Below, piece by piece: positions 16,727-26,405 of a stretch of 64,000 nt of DNA. The DNA is from Mycobacterium heidelbergense (GTDB lineage Bacteria > Actinomycetota > Actinomycetes > Mycobacteriales > Mycobacteriaceae). The notes below the pieces were generated by a model. It did not search any database and was not told the DNA's origin. It saw only the letters and a list, made by a program, of their open reading frames with translations. The translations under genes were made by a program, and so were the position numbers. Location: positions 3,534,001-3,598,000 of the forward strand of contig NZ_AP022615.1 of assembly GCF_010730745.1 (NCBI RefSeq), read 5' to 3'. Within the stretch, counting starts at the first letter, position 1. Every line of letters begins with the position of its first letter.

Positions 16727-19314
16727 TGGCGCGCGGGTTTCAGGGGGTGATGCTGCGGAGTTTCGGTGCCCGCGATCACACGGCGACGGTCCTCGAAACC
16801 GTCCGCATCGCACCGCATTTCGTGCGGGTGCGGATGGTGTCACCGACCCTGTTCGAGGACGCGGACGCCGAACCGGCGGCGTGGCTGCGGTTCTGGTTTC
16901 CCGACCCGGACGGGTCGAACACCGAGTTCCAGCGCGCCTACACGATCTCCGAGGCCGACGCCGCCGCCGGCCGCTTCGCGGTCGACGTCGTGCTGCATGA
17001 GCCGGCCGGCCCGGCGTCGTCGTGGGCGCGCACGGTGCAACCCGGCGCGACCATCGCGGTCATGTCGCTGATGGGCTCGTCGCGTTTCGACGCGCCCGAC
17101 GAACAGCCGGCCGGCTACCTGCTGATCGGTGATTCGGCATCGATCCCGGGCATGAACGGGATCGTCGGAACCGTCCCCCACGACGTCCCGATCGAGATGT
17201 ACCTCGAGCAGCACGACGACAACGACCCGCTGATCCCGATCGCGAAACACCCCCGGCTGCACGTGCATTGGGTTGCGCGTCGCGACGAGACGTCGCTGGC
17301 GGCGGCGGTCGAAAGCCGCGACTGGTCGGACTGGTACGCGTGGGCGACGCCCGAGGCGACGACGCTCAAGCACGTCCGAACGCGGTTGCGCGACGAGTTC
17401 GGGTTTCCCAAATCCGAGATACACGCGCAGGCCTATTGGAGCGCCGGGCGCGCGATGGGCATCCGCCGCGGTGACGGCCCGGACGAAGCCGCCGCACCAC
17501 CGCCGGACGACACATCGCCGGAAGTGGCTGCGGCACAGCATAAGTCACCTATGTCCCGCGGCCGGTGGCGCGCCCAGGCCGCGGGCCGGCTGCTGGCCCC
17601 GCTGCGGCCGGCGCTGATCCTCTCCGGCGCGCTGCAGGTCGTGCTGACGCTGGTGCAGCTGGCGCCGTTCGTGCTCCTGGTCGAGCTGGCCCGGCTTCTG
17701 GTGTCCGGCGCCGCGGAATCCCGGCTGTGGACGGTCGGCGTCGCGGCCGTCACGCTGCTCGGAACGGGCACCGTGCTCGGTGCCGCCCTCACGCTGTGGC
17801 TGCACGTCGTCGACGCGCGATTCGCCAGCGACCTGCGCTCACGGCTTTTGACCAAGCTGTCCCGACTTCCGTTGGGCTGGTTCACCGCCCGCGGCTCGGG
17901 CTCGATCAAGCAGCTCGTCCAGGACGACACCCTGTCCTTGCACTACCTGGTCACGCACGCCATCCCGGACGCGGTCGCCGCGATCGTCGCGCCGGTGGCC
18001 GTGCTGATCTATCTGTTCGTCGTCGACTGGCGGGTGGCGCTCGTCCTGTTCCTGCCCGTCCTGGTCTACCTGGTGCTGACGTCCTCCCTCACCATCCAGT
18101 CCGGCCCGCGCATTCCGCAATCGCAGCGTTGGGCCGAAAGGATGAGCGGGGAGGCCGGCGCCTACCTCGAGGGGCAACCGGTGATTCGCGTCTTCGGGGG
18201 CGCCGCGGCGTCCAGCTTCCGGCGCCGCCTGGACGAGTACGTCGGGTTCCTGGTGGCCTGGCAGCGCCCACTGGCCGGCAAGAAAACGCTGATGGATCTG
18301 GCCACCCGCCCCTCGACGTTCCTGTGGCTCATCGCGGTCACCGGCACCGTGCTGGTGGTCACCGGCCGGATGAATCCGGTCGACCTGTTGCCGTTCCTGT
18401 TGCTGGGCACCACATTCGGCGCACGCCTGCTCGGCATCGCCTACGGGCTCGGCGGCATCCGCGCCGGGATGCTGGCCGCCCGGCGCCTGCAGAACACCCT
18501 CGACGAGCCCGACCTGGCCGTGCGACAGCGGGAAGCGCCCCACGACGACTCGTCGGCGACGGTGGTGTTCGATCGCGTCGGCTTCGGCTATCGCCCCGGG
18601 GTCCCGGTGATCAACGACGTGTCGCTGACGCTGCGGCCCGGCACCGTCACGGCGCTCGTGGGCCCGTCGGGGTCCGGCAAGTCGACCCTGGCCGCGCTGC
18701 TGGCCCGCTTCCACGACATCGGCGAGGGTGCGATACGCGTTGGGGGACAGGATATTCGATCGTTGACCCCCGACGAACTCTACACGCGCGTCGGTTTCGT
18801 GCTGCAGGACACGCAGCTCGTGCACGGCACCGTCGCGCAGAACATCGCGCTGGCCGTCCCCGACGCCACCGCCGCACAGATTCAGGACGCCGCCCGCGCG
18901 GCGCAAATCCACGACCGAATCCTGCGATTGCCCGACGGCTACGATGCCGTGCTGGGCGCCGGCACCGGACTGTCGGGCGGGGAACGCCAGCGGCTCACCA
19001 TCGCCCGCGCCATCCTCGCCGACACCCCGGTCCTGATCCTCGACGAGGCCACCGCGTTCGCCGACCCGGAATCGGAATACCTTGTGCAGCAGGCACTCAA
19101 CCGGCTGACCCGAGACCGCACCGTGCTGGTGATCGCGCATCGACTGCACACCATCACCCGGGCCGATCAGATCGTCGTGCTCGATCACGGCCGGGTCGCC
19201 GAGCGCGGCACCCACGACGAGTTGCTCGCCGCCGACGGCTGCTACCGCCGGCTCTGGGACACCGGCCACGTCGATGCGGTGCCCGCGACCGCGGCCCGGG
19301 AGGGGGCGCGATGA
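16726..19314 (+). CDS. irtA: IrtA, siderophore ABC exporter-fold importer with FAD siderophore-interaction domain
   Basis: An 862-residue fusion, close to the 859 of M. tuberculosis. Residues 1 to about 275 are a siderophore-interacting FAD domain (RAYTISEADAAAGRFAVD, YLLIGDSASIPGMNGI). Six transmembrane helices then span about 290-560. The nucleotide-binding domain follows, with Walker A GPSGSGKST near 646, signature LSGGERQ near 749 and Walker B LILDEA near 770. With IrtB it imports and reduces ferric mycobactin or carboxymycobactin. Confidence 0.95.
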   Translation: MARGFQGVMLRSFGARDHTATVLETVRIAPHFVRVRMVSPTLFEDADAEPAAWLRFWFPDPDGSNTEFQRAYTISEADAAAGRFAVDVVLHEPAGPASSWARTVQPGATIAVMSLMGSSRFDAPDEQPAGYLLIGDSASIPGMNGIVGTVPHDVPIEMYLEQHDDNDPLIPIAKHPRLHVHWVARRDETSLAAAVESRDWSDWYAWATPEATTLKHVRTRLRDEFGFPKSEIHAQAYWSAGRAMGIRRGDGPDEAAAPPPDDTSPEVAAAQHKSPMSRGRWRAQAAGRLLAPLRPALILSGALQVVLTLVQLAPFVLLVELARLLVSGAAESRLWTVGVAAVTLLGTGTVLGAALTLWLHVVDARFASDLRSRLLTKLSRLPLGWFTARGSGSIKQLVQDDTLSLHYLVTHAIPDAVAAIVAPVAVLIYLFVVDWRVALVLFLPVLVYLVLTSSLTIQSGPRIPQSQRWAERMSGEAGAYLEGQPVIRVFGGAAASSFRRRLDEYVGFLVAWQRPLAGKKTLMDLATRPSTFLWLIAVTGTVLVVTGRMNPVDLLPFLLLGTTFGARLLGIAYGLGGIRAGMLAARRLQNTLDEPDLAVRQREAPHDDSSATVVFDRVGFGYRPGVPVINDVSLTLRPGTVTALVGPSGSGKSTLAALLARFHDIGEGAIRVGGQDIRSLTPDELYTRVGFVLQDTQLVHGTVAQNIALAVPDATAAQIQDAARAAQIHDRILRLPDGYDAVLGAGTGLSGGERQRLTIARAILADTPVLILDEATAFADPESEYLVQQALNRLTRDRTVLVIAHRLHTITRADQIVVLDHGRVAERGTHDELLAADGCYRRLWDTGHVDAVPATAAREGAR

Positions 19315-21062
19315 TCCGCACCTGGATACGGCTGGTTCCACAAGACCACCGCGGCAAGGTGATTGGGTACACCGTGCTGGCCGTGCTGTCGGTGGTGGTG
19401 CGGGCGGTGGCCACGGTGCTGCTCGTCCCGCTGGTGGGCGCCCTGTTCGGTGACTCACCGCACCGCGCCCTGGTGTGGCTGGGCTGGCTCAGCGCCGCGA
19501 CCGTGACCGGGTGGGTGATCGACACCGCGGCCGCGCGCATCGGCTTCGATCTGGGTTTCGCCGTCCTCGACCACACCCAGCACGACATGGCGGACCGGCT
19601 TCCCGATGTCCGGCTGGAGTGGTTCACCGCCGAGAACACCGCGACGGCGCGGCAGGCGATCGCCGCAACCGGGCCGGAACTCGTCGGCCTCGTGGTGAAC
19701 CTGCTGACGCCGCTGGTCACCGCGATCCTGTTGCCGGCGGCCATCGCGCTGGCCCTGCTGCCGGTTTCCTGGCAGCTCGGCCTGGCCGCCCTGGGCGGCG
19801 TGCCGCCGCTGCTCGGCGCGTTGTGGGCGTCCGCGCGGCTGGCCCGGCGCGCCGACGCCGCGGCCGCCGACGCCAACACCGCGCTCACCGAGCGGATCAT
19901 CGAATTCGCCCGCACCCAGCAGGCGTTGCGCGCCGCGCGGCGCGTGGAACCCGCCCGCAGCCTGGTCGGCGACGCGCTGGCCGCACAGCGCGGCGCGACG
20001 ATGCGGCTGCTGGCCATGCAGGTCCCGGGCCAGCTGCTGTTCAGCCTGGCCAGCCAGCTGGCTCTGATCCTGCTGGCCGGCGCGACCGCGGCGCTGACCG
20101 TGAACGGCACGCTCACCGTGCCGGAGGCCATCGCGCTGATCGTCGTGATCGCCCGCTACCTGGAGCCGTTCACCACCATCAGCGAGCTGGCCCCGGCCCT
20201 GGAGAGCACCCGCGCCACGCTGGACCGCATTCGCTCCGTGCTCACCGCGCCGGCCGTCGACGCCGGGGCCGCGACGCTGGCCGACGGCGCCCCATCTTCT
20301 GCGGGGGCTCCGCGCATCGAGTTCGACGACGTGGCCTTCGGCTATGAGGGCGCCGGTGCGCCCGTACTTGATGGCGTGAGCTTCTCGCTGCGGTCCGGGA
20401 GCACGACGGCGATCGTCGGTCCCTCCGGCTCGGGCAAGAGCACCATCCTGGCGCTGATCGCCGGCCTGCACGAGCCCACCCGTGGCCGCGTCCTCATCGA
20501 CGGGGTCGACGCGGCGACGCTGGCCGCCGAGGCTCGGCGCGCGGCGAGCAGCGTCGTGTTCCAACACCCGTACCTGTTCCATGGCACCATCCGTGAAAAC
20601 GTCTTCGCCGGAGACCCGTCCGCCGACGACGACCGGTTTGCCAGGGCGGTGGCGCTGGCCCGGGTCGACGAACTCACCGGCCGGCTGCCCGACGGCGCCG
20701 ACACCGTCGTCGGCGAGGCCGGGTCGGCGCTGTCCGGCGGCGAGCGACAACGCGTCAGCATCGCGCGCGCGCTGCTCAAAGCGGCGCCAATCCTGTTGGT
20801 GGACGAGGCGACCAGCGCCCTGGACACCGAGAACGAGGCCGCCGTGGTCGACGCGCTCACCGGCGATCCGCGGCCCCGCACCCGGGTGATCGTCGCGCAC
20901 CGGCTGGCCAGCATTCGGCATGCCGACCGCGTTCTCTTCCTCGACGACGGCCGGGTGGTCGAGGACGGTGCCGTCGACGAATTGCTCGCCGCGGGTGGGC
21001 GTTTCAACGAATTCTGGCGGCAGCAACGCGACGCCGCGCAGTGGCACATCCTCGCCGACTAG
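19311..21062 (+). CDS. irtB: IrtB, partner subunit of the mycobactin importer
   Basis: A 583-residue ABC half-transporter without the siderophore domain. Transmembrane region about residues 1-330; Walker A GPSGSGKST near 372, signature LSGGERQ near 475, Walker B ILLVDEA just after. It starts at ATG overlapping the irtA stop (ATGA), which favours equal synthesis of the IrtA-IrtB heterodimer. Confidence 0.95.
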   Translation: MIRTWIRLVPQDHRGKVIGYTVLAVLSVVVRAVATVLLVPLVGALFGDSPHRALVWLGWLSAATVTGWVIDTAAARIGFDLGFAVLDHTQHDMADRLPDVRLEWFTAENTATARQAIAATGPELVGLVVNLLTPLVTAILLPAAIALALLPVSWQLGLAALGGVPPLLGALWASARLARRADAAAADANTALTERIIEFARTQQALRAARRVEPARSLVGDALAAQRGATMRLLAMQVPGQLLFSLASQLALILLAGATAALTVNGTLTVPEAIALIVVIARYLEPFTTISELAPALESTRATLDRIRSVLTAPAVDAGAATLADGAPSSAGAPRIEFDDVAFGYEGAGAPVLDGVSFSLRSGSTTAIVGPSGSGKSTILALIAGLHEPTRGRVLIDGVDAATLAAEARRAASSVVFQHPYLFHGTIRENVFAGDPSADDDRFARAVALARVDELTGRLPDGADTVVGEAGSALSGGERQRVSIARALLKAAPILLVDEATSALDTENEAAVVDALTGDPRPRTRVIVAHRLASIRHADRVLFLDDGRVVEDGAVDELLAAGGRFNEFWRQQRDAAQWHILAD

Positions 21063-21135
21063 CCACGGGGCTCTTGCCGTATGCCTTACAGTTGACCGGT
21101 CAGTCGGCCGTGCGAGTGCTGGAGGCGTGCTGCGT

Positions 21136-22149
21136 ATGAGCGCTGTGGTGTCGATTCCGCGCTACCCCGGCGACGTGACGCCGGAATGGTTGTCGGCCGT
21201 GCTCAGCGACGGCCGCGCACCCGTCCGGGTGTCCGCGATCGACGTCGTGGCCATCGGCACCGGGCAGACCGGGGCGACGTTTCGTGTGACGGCCGGGTAC
21301 GCGACCGACCCGGGTGAGCTGCCGCGAACCTTTGTGATCAAGCTGCCCGCGCAGGACGACGCCGTGCGCGACCGGGTCACCATCGGCTATCGCAGCGAGT
21401 GCGCGTTCTATACCACGGTGGCCGACCGCGTTCGCGTGCCGAGCCCGCGGTGCTTCTATTGCGAAATCACCGAGGACGCCAGGGATTACGCGCTGCTGCT
21501 TGCCGATCAGGCGCCCGCGGTGCAGGGCGACCAGATCGCCGGCTGCGGCGAGCGGGAGGCGCGGCTCGCGGTGGTGGCGCTGGCCGGGCTGCACGGGCCC
21601 AGCTGGTGTGACCCGTTCTGGCTGAACGTGCCCGGCCTCGCGTTTCCCCGCCCGGACGAGGCGTCCGCGAAGGGCCTTGGGGACGTGGCGAAGCTGAGCG
21701 CCGAGATCACCCTGGAGAAGCTGGGCGACCGGATGAGCGCCGAAGACCGCGAGACCCTCACCGCGGCAATGGGCAAGGTGGCGCCCTGGCTCTTCGCCGA
21801 GCGGGACCGGTTCGCTCTGCTGCACGGCGACTATCGCCTCGACAACCTGCTGTTCGACCCGGACCGCGGTGGGGTGAGCGTGGTCGATTGGCAGACGCTC
21901 GGCGTGGGCCTTCCGGCGAGGGACCTCGCGTATTTCACGGCAACCAGCCTGGATTCGCGGCTGCGCGCGGCGATCGAGAAAGACCTCGTCGGCGAGTACC
22001 ACACGGCGCTGCTGGGCCACGGGGTCACCGGTTACGACCGCGAAACGTGTTGGCGCGATTATCGTCTGGGGATGATTCAGGCCCTGCTGATCTCCGCCCT
22101 GGGGTTTGCGTTCGCCGCCGCCACCGAGGCGGCGACGACATGGTGTTGA
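21136..22149 (+). CDS. Aminoglycoside/CHK-type phosphotransferase-fold protein, apparent C-terminal frameshift
   Basis: The readable frame gives 337 residues. The kinase Brenner motif LLHGDYRLDNLLFD and the metal site VVDWQT are intact, so the catalytic core is present. The last codons (TEAATTWC, then stop) look wrong, while the next frame carries a natural-looking tail, DDMVLTMLRRGGQAIRDLG, to a stop at 22,211. One missing G in GAGGCGGCGACGAC at about 22,125-22,138 would join them. Either a real 3' frameshift or a sequencing slip. The substrate is unknown. Confidence 0.8.
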   Translation: MSAVVSIPRYPGDVTPEWLSAVLSDGRAPVRVSAIDVVAIGTGQTGATFRVTAGYATDPGELPRTFVIKLPAQDDAVRDRVTIGYRSECAFYTTVADRVRVPSPRCFYCEITEDARDYALLLADQAPAVQGDQIAGCGEREARLAVVALAGLHGPSWCDPFWLNVPGLAFPRPDEASAKGLGDVAKLSAEITLEKLGDRMSAEDRETLTAAMGKVAPWLFAERDRFALLHGDYRLDNLLFDPDRGGVSVVDWQTLGVGLPARDLAYFTATSLDSRLRAAIEKDLVGEYHTALLGHGVTGYDRETCWRDYRLGMIQALLISALGFAFAAATEAATTWC

Positions 22150-22212
22150 CCATGCTGCGGCGGGGCGGCCAGGCGATCCGGGACCTGGGGACGGTGGACC
22201 TGATCGCCTGAG

Positions 22213-24030
22213 TCAGCGGCTGATGCGGCCGGCGAGGTAGTCGGCGCGGCACGCGTTGCGGGCGAGCTTGCCGCTGGTCGTGCGGGGAATCGTGCCCGCG
22301 GCGACAAGGCGGACGTCGGCGACCCGGACCTGATGCTCCCGCGAGATCACCGCCCGCACGATGGCCTCGATCGGGGTCGGGTCCACGCGTCCGACGCCCG
22401 CGGCGCGTTCGGCGACGACGACCAGTTGCTCGCCGGAGTTGCCGCCCGGTGCGTCCAGGGCGTCGGCCGGAACCGAGAACGCGGCCACGTAGCCGGCGCG
22501 AATGGCGGGCGACGCCTGGCTGACGGTGGTCTCGATGTCATGCGGGTAGTGGTTCCGGCCGTCAACGATGATGAGGTCTTTGATCCGCCCGGTCAGGTAC
22601 AGCTCACCGTCGAGGTAGACGCCGAGATCGCCGGTGGCCAGCCAGCAGCAGTTGTCCGGGGCGCCCTCGGCGTGGCTACCCTGTTCGAGCCGGGATTGCA
22701 GCTTGTTGCCGAACGTGCGTTGCGTTTCGTCCTCGCGTTCGAAGTAGCCGCGGCCGACGTTGTTGCCGTGCAACCAGATTTGTCCCACCGTGCCGTCCGG
22801 CACCTCGGCGCCGTCGGGGTCGGTGATCACCGCCCACAGGTCCCGGATCGGCTGGCCGCACGAGACATAGGGGACCGCGCCTGGGGTTTCCGGCGTGACG
22901 ACTACCGCGTGCCCGGCGGCGAGCCGGACGCGGTCGAGGAATACGGCGCTGGCCGCCGCGTCCGGGCCAATGGTGGCGACCGCCAGCGTCGCCTCCGCCA
23001 TTCCGTAGGAGGGTTTGACCGCCGTCGCGGGCAGGCCGTAGGGGGCGAACGCGCGCGTGAATTTCTCGATGGCCGATATCGTCACCGGCTCGGATCCGTT
23101 GAGCAGGCCGACGACGTTCCGCAGGTCGATATCGACGCCCTGCGGGGGCAGTCCCCGCTCCGCCGCCAACTCGAACGCGAAGTTCGGCGCGGCCGCGAAC
23201 GTCCGGCCGTTGGCCGCTTCCGCGCTCAACTCCTTGATCCATCGGAAGGGCCGTCGAACGAACGCCATGGGGTCCAGCAGCGTGAGGTATCCGCCGCCGC
23301 ACAGCGCCGGGAACATGATCATGATCAGTCCCATGTCGTGATAGAGCGGCAGCCAGCTCACGCTTCGGATTCCGCGGTCCAGCCTGTCGGCCAGGATCAT
23401 CTGCAGCACGTTGGTACAGATGCCGCGGTGGGTGATCTCCACGCCGGCGGGGCTGCGCGTCGAACCCGACGTGTACTGCAGATAGGCGACATCATCGGTG
23501 CCGATTGTCGGGTCGGCGAACATCGACGCCAGGGTCCCCGGCACCGCGTCGACCGCGATCAGTCGCGGCCGCCCGGCCACCGGATTTGTCCGCAGGGATT
23601 CCCGTACCGCCTCGGCCGCCGCGTTGGTGGTCAGCACCACGGTGGGCCGGGCGTCGGCCAGCACCGCCGTCAACCGCTCGGCGTGTCCGGCCAGCGTCGG
23701 CGCGAACAGCGGCACGGCGACGTTTCCCGCATGGACGGCGGCGAAGAAGGCCGCAACGTAGTCGATGCCCTGCGGCGCCAGGATCGCCACCCGATCACCC
23801 GGCTTGGTGACTTGCTGGAGACGCGCCCCGATCGCGCGGACCCGCGTCCACAGCTCGTTCCAGCTGAGCTCGATGATGCGCCCGTCCTGCTCCCTCGCGT
23901 AGTCGATGAACCGGTACGACGGGAGGTCGCCGAACGCTCGCTGGTTCTGTTCGAAAAAGGAGGTGAGTGTCACCCCCTCGGGTATGACGATGGTGCCGTC
24001 AGCACGCACGTAGTCATTGATGTCAGCCAT
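22213..24030 (-). CDS. Fatty acyl-AMP ligase (FAAL)-type adenylating enzyme
   Basis: A 605-residue AMP-forming ligase. The ATP loop is QYTSGSTRSPAGVEITH (about residues 165-180), followed by WLPLYHDMGLIMIMFPAL, the FAAL-style block. Further motifs are SYGMAEATLAV, WLATGDLGVYLDG, GRIKDLIIVDGRNHYPHDIE and the C-terminal TTSGKLARNACR. FAALs usually load acyl chains onto a PKS or carrier protein, yet no such partner is nearby. Start is ATG (MADINDYVRADGTIV); an upstream ATG at 24,072 is possible. Confidence 0.85.
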   Translation of the reverse strand: MADINDYVRADGTIVIPEGVTLTSFFEQNQRAFGDLPSYRFIDYAREQDGRIIELSWNELWTRVRAIGARLQQVTKPGDRVAILAPQGIDYVAAFFAAVHAGNVAVPLFAPTLAGHAERLTAVLADARPTVVLTTNAAAEAVRESLRTNPVAGRPRLIAVDAVPGTLASMFADPTIGTDDVAYLQYTSGSTRSPAGVEITHRGICTNVLQMILADRLDRGIRSVSWLPLYHDMGLIMIMFPALCGGGYLTLLDPMAFVRRPFRWIKELSAEAANGRTFAAAPNFAFELAAERGLPPQGVDIDLRNVVGLLNGSEPVTISAIEKFTRAFAPYGLPATAVKPSYGMAEATLAVATIGPDAAASAVFLDRVRLAAGHAVVVTPETPGAVPYVSCGQPIRDLWAVITDPDGAEVPDGTVGQIWLHGNNVGRGYFEREDETQRTFGNKLQSRLEQGSHAEGAPDNCCWLATGDLGVYLDGELYLTGRIKDLIIVDGRNHYPHDIETTVSQASPAIRAGYVAAFSVPADALDAPGGNSGEQLVVVAERAAGVGRVDPTPIEAIVRAVISREHQVRVADVRLVAAGTIPRTTSGKLARNACRADYLAGRISR

Positions 24031-24258
24031 CGCGGGCTGAGCAGCATTGATCGACAGAGGGGCCCGACCCATGCAAGAGAGAATAAGAGGGCCGCCAAAT
24101 GTTTTGCTGCCTCTTTGGGGTGTGGTGGCCATCACTATTCGTGATGGCTGCGATGCGCGTCGCCGCTGACCTGGCGTCCGCCCTGTTCGGCCGGGCGGAA
24201 TTCGCCCTCGTTCACGACACGTCGTTCCGGCGCGGCGGCGGCATATCCGGGCCGGGCG

Positions 24259-25092
24259 TCAGTATTGCGTGGAGCCTTGGTCGACCGGGATCTGGGCGGC
24301 GGTGACGTTGCGCGATTCGTCGCTGGCCAGCCAGCAGACGGCGTCGGCGATCTGTTCTGGCTCGGCGATCCAGCTGGGCAGGAACGGCGTCAGCATGTGG
24401 GACAGCTGCGGGTTGGTCTCCATGGCCTTGCCGATCGCCGCGACCATGTCGCCCGATCCCATGGGGGTGTTCACCGGTCCGGGGTGCACGCTGTTGACCC
24501 GGATCGAGTGTTTGCCCAACTCGGCGGCAAAGGCGCGGGCCAACCCGGTGACGGCGTGCTTGCTGGCCGTGTAGTGCACCATGAACGGCTGCATCTTCAC
24601 CCCGGCCGCCGAGCTGATCAAAATGATCGAGCCGCCGCGGCCCCCTTCGATGATCCTGTCCGCGCCGGCCATCACGGTGTTCCAGGCGCCCGTCACGTTG
24701 ACGTCCATCACGTCGCGAAAGGATTCGGCCGTGATGTCGTGCCACGCCTGCGGAGCCGAGATGCCGGCGTTGGCCACGATGATGTCGAGGCGTCCCAGCG
24801 CGGCGAAACCGTCGTCGACGGCCTTGCGGAGCCCCTCCAGGTTGCGGACGTCGACGACCGAGGCGAGGATCCGGCGGTCGGTCTTTTCCACCAGGCGAAC
24901 CGTTTCGGCCAGGTCCTCCTCGGTCGCCGGGGGATATGGGACGCAGGACGGGAGCTTGCCGGCGATGTCGACGGCGATGATGTCGGCGCCCTCCTCGGCC
25001 ATCCGCACCGCGTGCGCCCGCCCTTGGCCGCGCGCCGCTCCAGTGATGAACGCCACCCTCCCCGCAAGCCGCCCCTCGCGTCCTCCGCTCAT
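24259..25092 (-). CDS. SDR-family oxidoreductase, mycofactocin-coupled type
   Basis: A 277-residue short-chain dehydrogenase. The cofactor loop is TGAARGQGRAHAVRMAEEG, residues 16-34, followed by a long insert after IIAVDIAG (KLPSCVPYPPATEEDL), characteristic of the SDR subfamily that keeps NAD bound and passes electrons to mycofactocin. Catalytic residues are in SSAAGVKMQPFMVHYTASKH. The start overlaps the stop of the upstream acyl-CoA dehydrogenase (ATGA). It probably oxidises a hydroxyl on the same substrate. Confidence 0.88.
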   Translation of the reverse strand: MSGGREGRLAGRVAFITGAARGQGRAHAVRMAEEGADIIAVDIAGKLPSCVPYPPATEEDLAETVRLVEKTDRRILASVVDVRNLEGLRKAVDDGFAALGRLDIIVANAGISAPQAWHDITAESFRDVMDVNVTGAWNTVMAGADRIIEGGRGGSIILISSAAGVKMQPFMVHYTASKHAVTGLARAFAAELGKHSIRVNSVHPGPVNTPMGSGDMVAAIGKAMETNPQLSHMLTPFLPSWIAEPEQIADAVCWLASDESRNVTAAQIPVDQGSTQY

Positions 25093-26261
25093 CGCCGTGC
25101 CGCCTTGACGAGGTTCGACCCGATGATCAGGCGCTGGATCTCGCTGGTGCCCTCGTACAGCCGCAGCAGGCGCACGTCGCGGTAGATGCGTTCGACGGGG
25201 ACCCCGTGCATGTAACCGGTCCCGCCGTGGACCTGCACCGCGACGTCCGCGACCCGGCCGGCCATTTCGGTGCAGAACAGCTTGGCCGCCGACGGCGCGA
25301 TCCTGCGGTCTTGGTCGGTGACCCACAGCCGTGCGGCGTCGCGGACCAGCGCCCGCCCGGCCAGCACCCCGGTCTGCTGGTCGGCGAGCATGGCCTGCAC
25401 CAGCTGGAAGTTTCCGATCGGCGTCCCGCCCTGGGTCGCGGTGGCGGCGTACGAGACGGATTCGTCGAGCGCGCGTTGGGCGGCGCCCACCGCCAGGGCC
25501 GCGATGTGAATGCGGCCGCGCGCCAGCGAGGTCATCGCCGCGCGATAGCCGATGTCCTCGCTGCCGCCGACCAACGCGCCGCTGTCGACCCGGACGTCGC
25601 CGAAGCTGACATCGGCGGTCCACGCGCCCTCCTGGCCCATCTTGGCGTCCTTGGCGCCGACCTCGACACCCGGCGCGTCCGCGGGGACGAGGAAGACGGC
25701 GATCCCGGGCCCCCGGTCGTCGGCCGGCCGGGTCCGCGCGAACACGACGAACAGGTTCGCGACGGGAGCGTTGGTGATGAAGCGCTTCTGCCCCGAAATC
25801 ACCCAATTATCTTCTTCGCGAACGGCTTTGGTGCGCAGGCCGGCCGGGTTCGATCCGGCCCCGGGCTCGGTCAGCGCAAAGGAGGCGACCACGTCGCCCG
25901 CCGCCATCGGCGCGAGCCAGCGCTTCCTCTGCTCGTCGGTGCCGAACCCGACGAGCACCTGCCCGGCAATGCCGTTGTTGGTGCCGAACATCGACCGCAG
26001 CGCCAGCGACGTGTAGCCCAACTCCATCGCCAGCTCGACGTCCTGCACCAGGTTCAGGCCGAGGCCGCCCCACCGTTGGGGGATCGCGTATCCGAACAGG
26101 CCCATCTCTTTGGCCTGGTCGCGAAGGCCATCGGGCACCCGATCGTCGGTCAGGATCTGCTGCTCGCGGGGAACGACGGCGGTGCGCACGAAGTGTCGGG
26201 TCTGGGCAAGGATCTCCCGAAAGTCCTCGTCGGACACTTCCTGGGCCTCGGCGGTGGTCAT
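25089..26261 (-). CDS. Acyl-CoA dehydrogenase
   Basis: A 390-residue FAD enzyme that introduces an alpha,beta double bond into an acyl-CoA. Visible motifs are FALTEPGAGSNPAGL (FAD), ISGQKRFITNAP, LARGRIHIAALAVGAAQ, and the C-terminal base region RLLRLYEGTSEIQRLIIGSNL with the expected Glu. The start ATG gives MTTAEAQEVSDEDF. It forms a two-gene operon with the SDR and diverges from the FabG-like gene across 144 bp. Confidence 0.9.
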   Translation of the reverse strand: MTTAEAQEVSDEDFREILAQTRHFVRTAVVPREQQILTDDRVPDGLRDQAKEMGLFGYAIPQRWGGLGLNLVQDVELAMELGYTSLALRSMFGTNNGIAGQVLVGFGTDEQRKRWLAPMAAGDVVASFALTEPGAGSNPAGLRTKAVREEDNWVISGQKRFITNAPVANLFVVFARTRPADDRGPGIAVFLVPADAPGVEVGAKDAKMGQEGAWTADVSFGDVRVDSGALVGGSEDIGYRAAMTSLARGRIHIAALAVGAAQRALDESVSYAATATQGGTPIGNFQLVQAMLADQQTGVLAGRALVRDAARLWVTDQDRRIAPSAAKLFCTEMAGRVADVAVQVHGGTGYMHGVPVERIYRDVRLLRLYEGTSEIQRLIIGSNLVKAARR

Positions 26262-26405
26262 CGGGCAGACGCTCCTCGTTGGCATCCTCGTTCGGGCGAC
26301 GGGCGCGCTCGGCCACCCGGTATCGGGCAAGATCCTATATGAAATATGATATTCGACCGACGGGGCGTCTCGGGACGCGGGCAAGTCAAGGGAGGCGGGA
26401 TTCAG

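Noticed and set aside
17839..19458. A 539-codon minus-strand frame across irtA
   Set aside because: Antisense shadow of irtA codons; low-complexity protein without domain features.
26325..26355. AT-rich ATATGAAATATGATAT in the dehydrogenase/FabG promoter gap as an operator
   Set aside because: It may be a promoter element or a GntR site, but it has no clear symmetry or second copy in the window.
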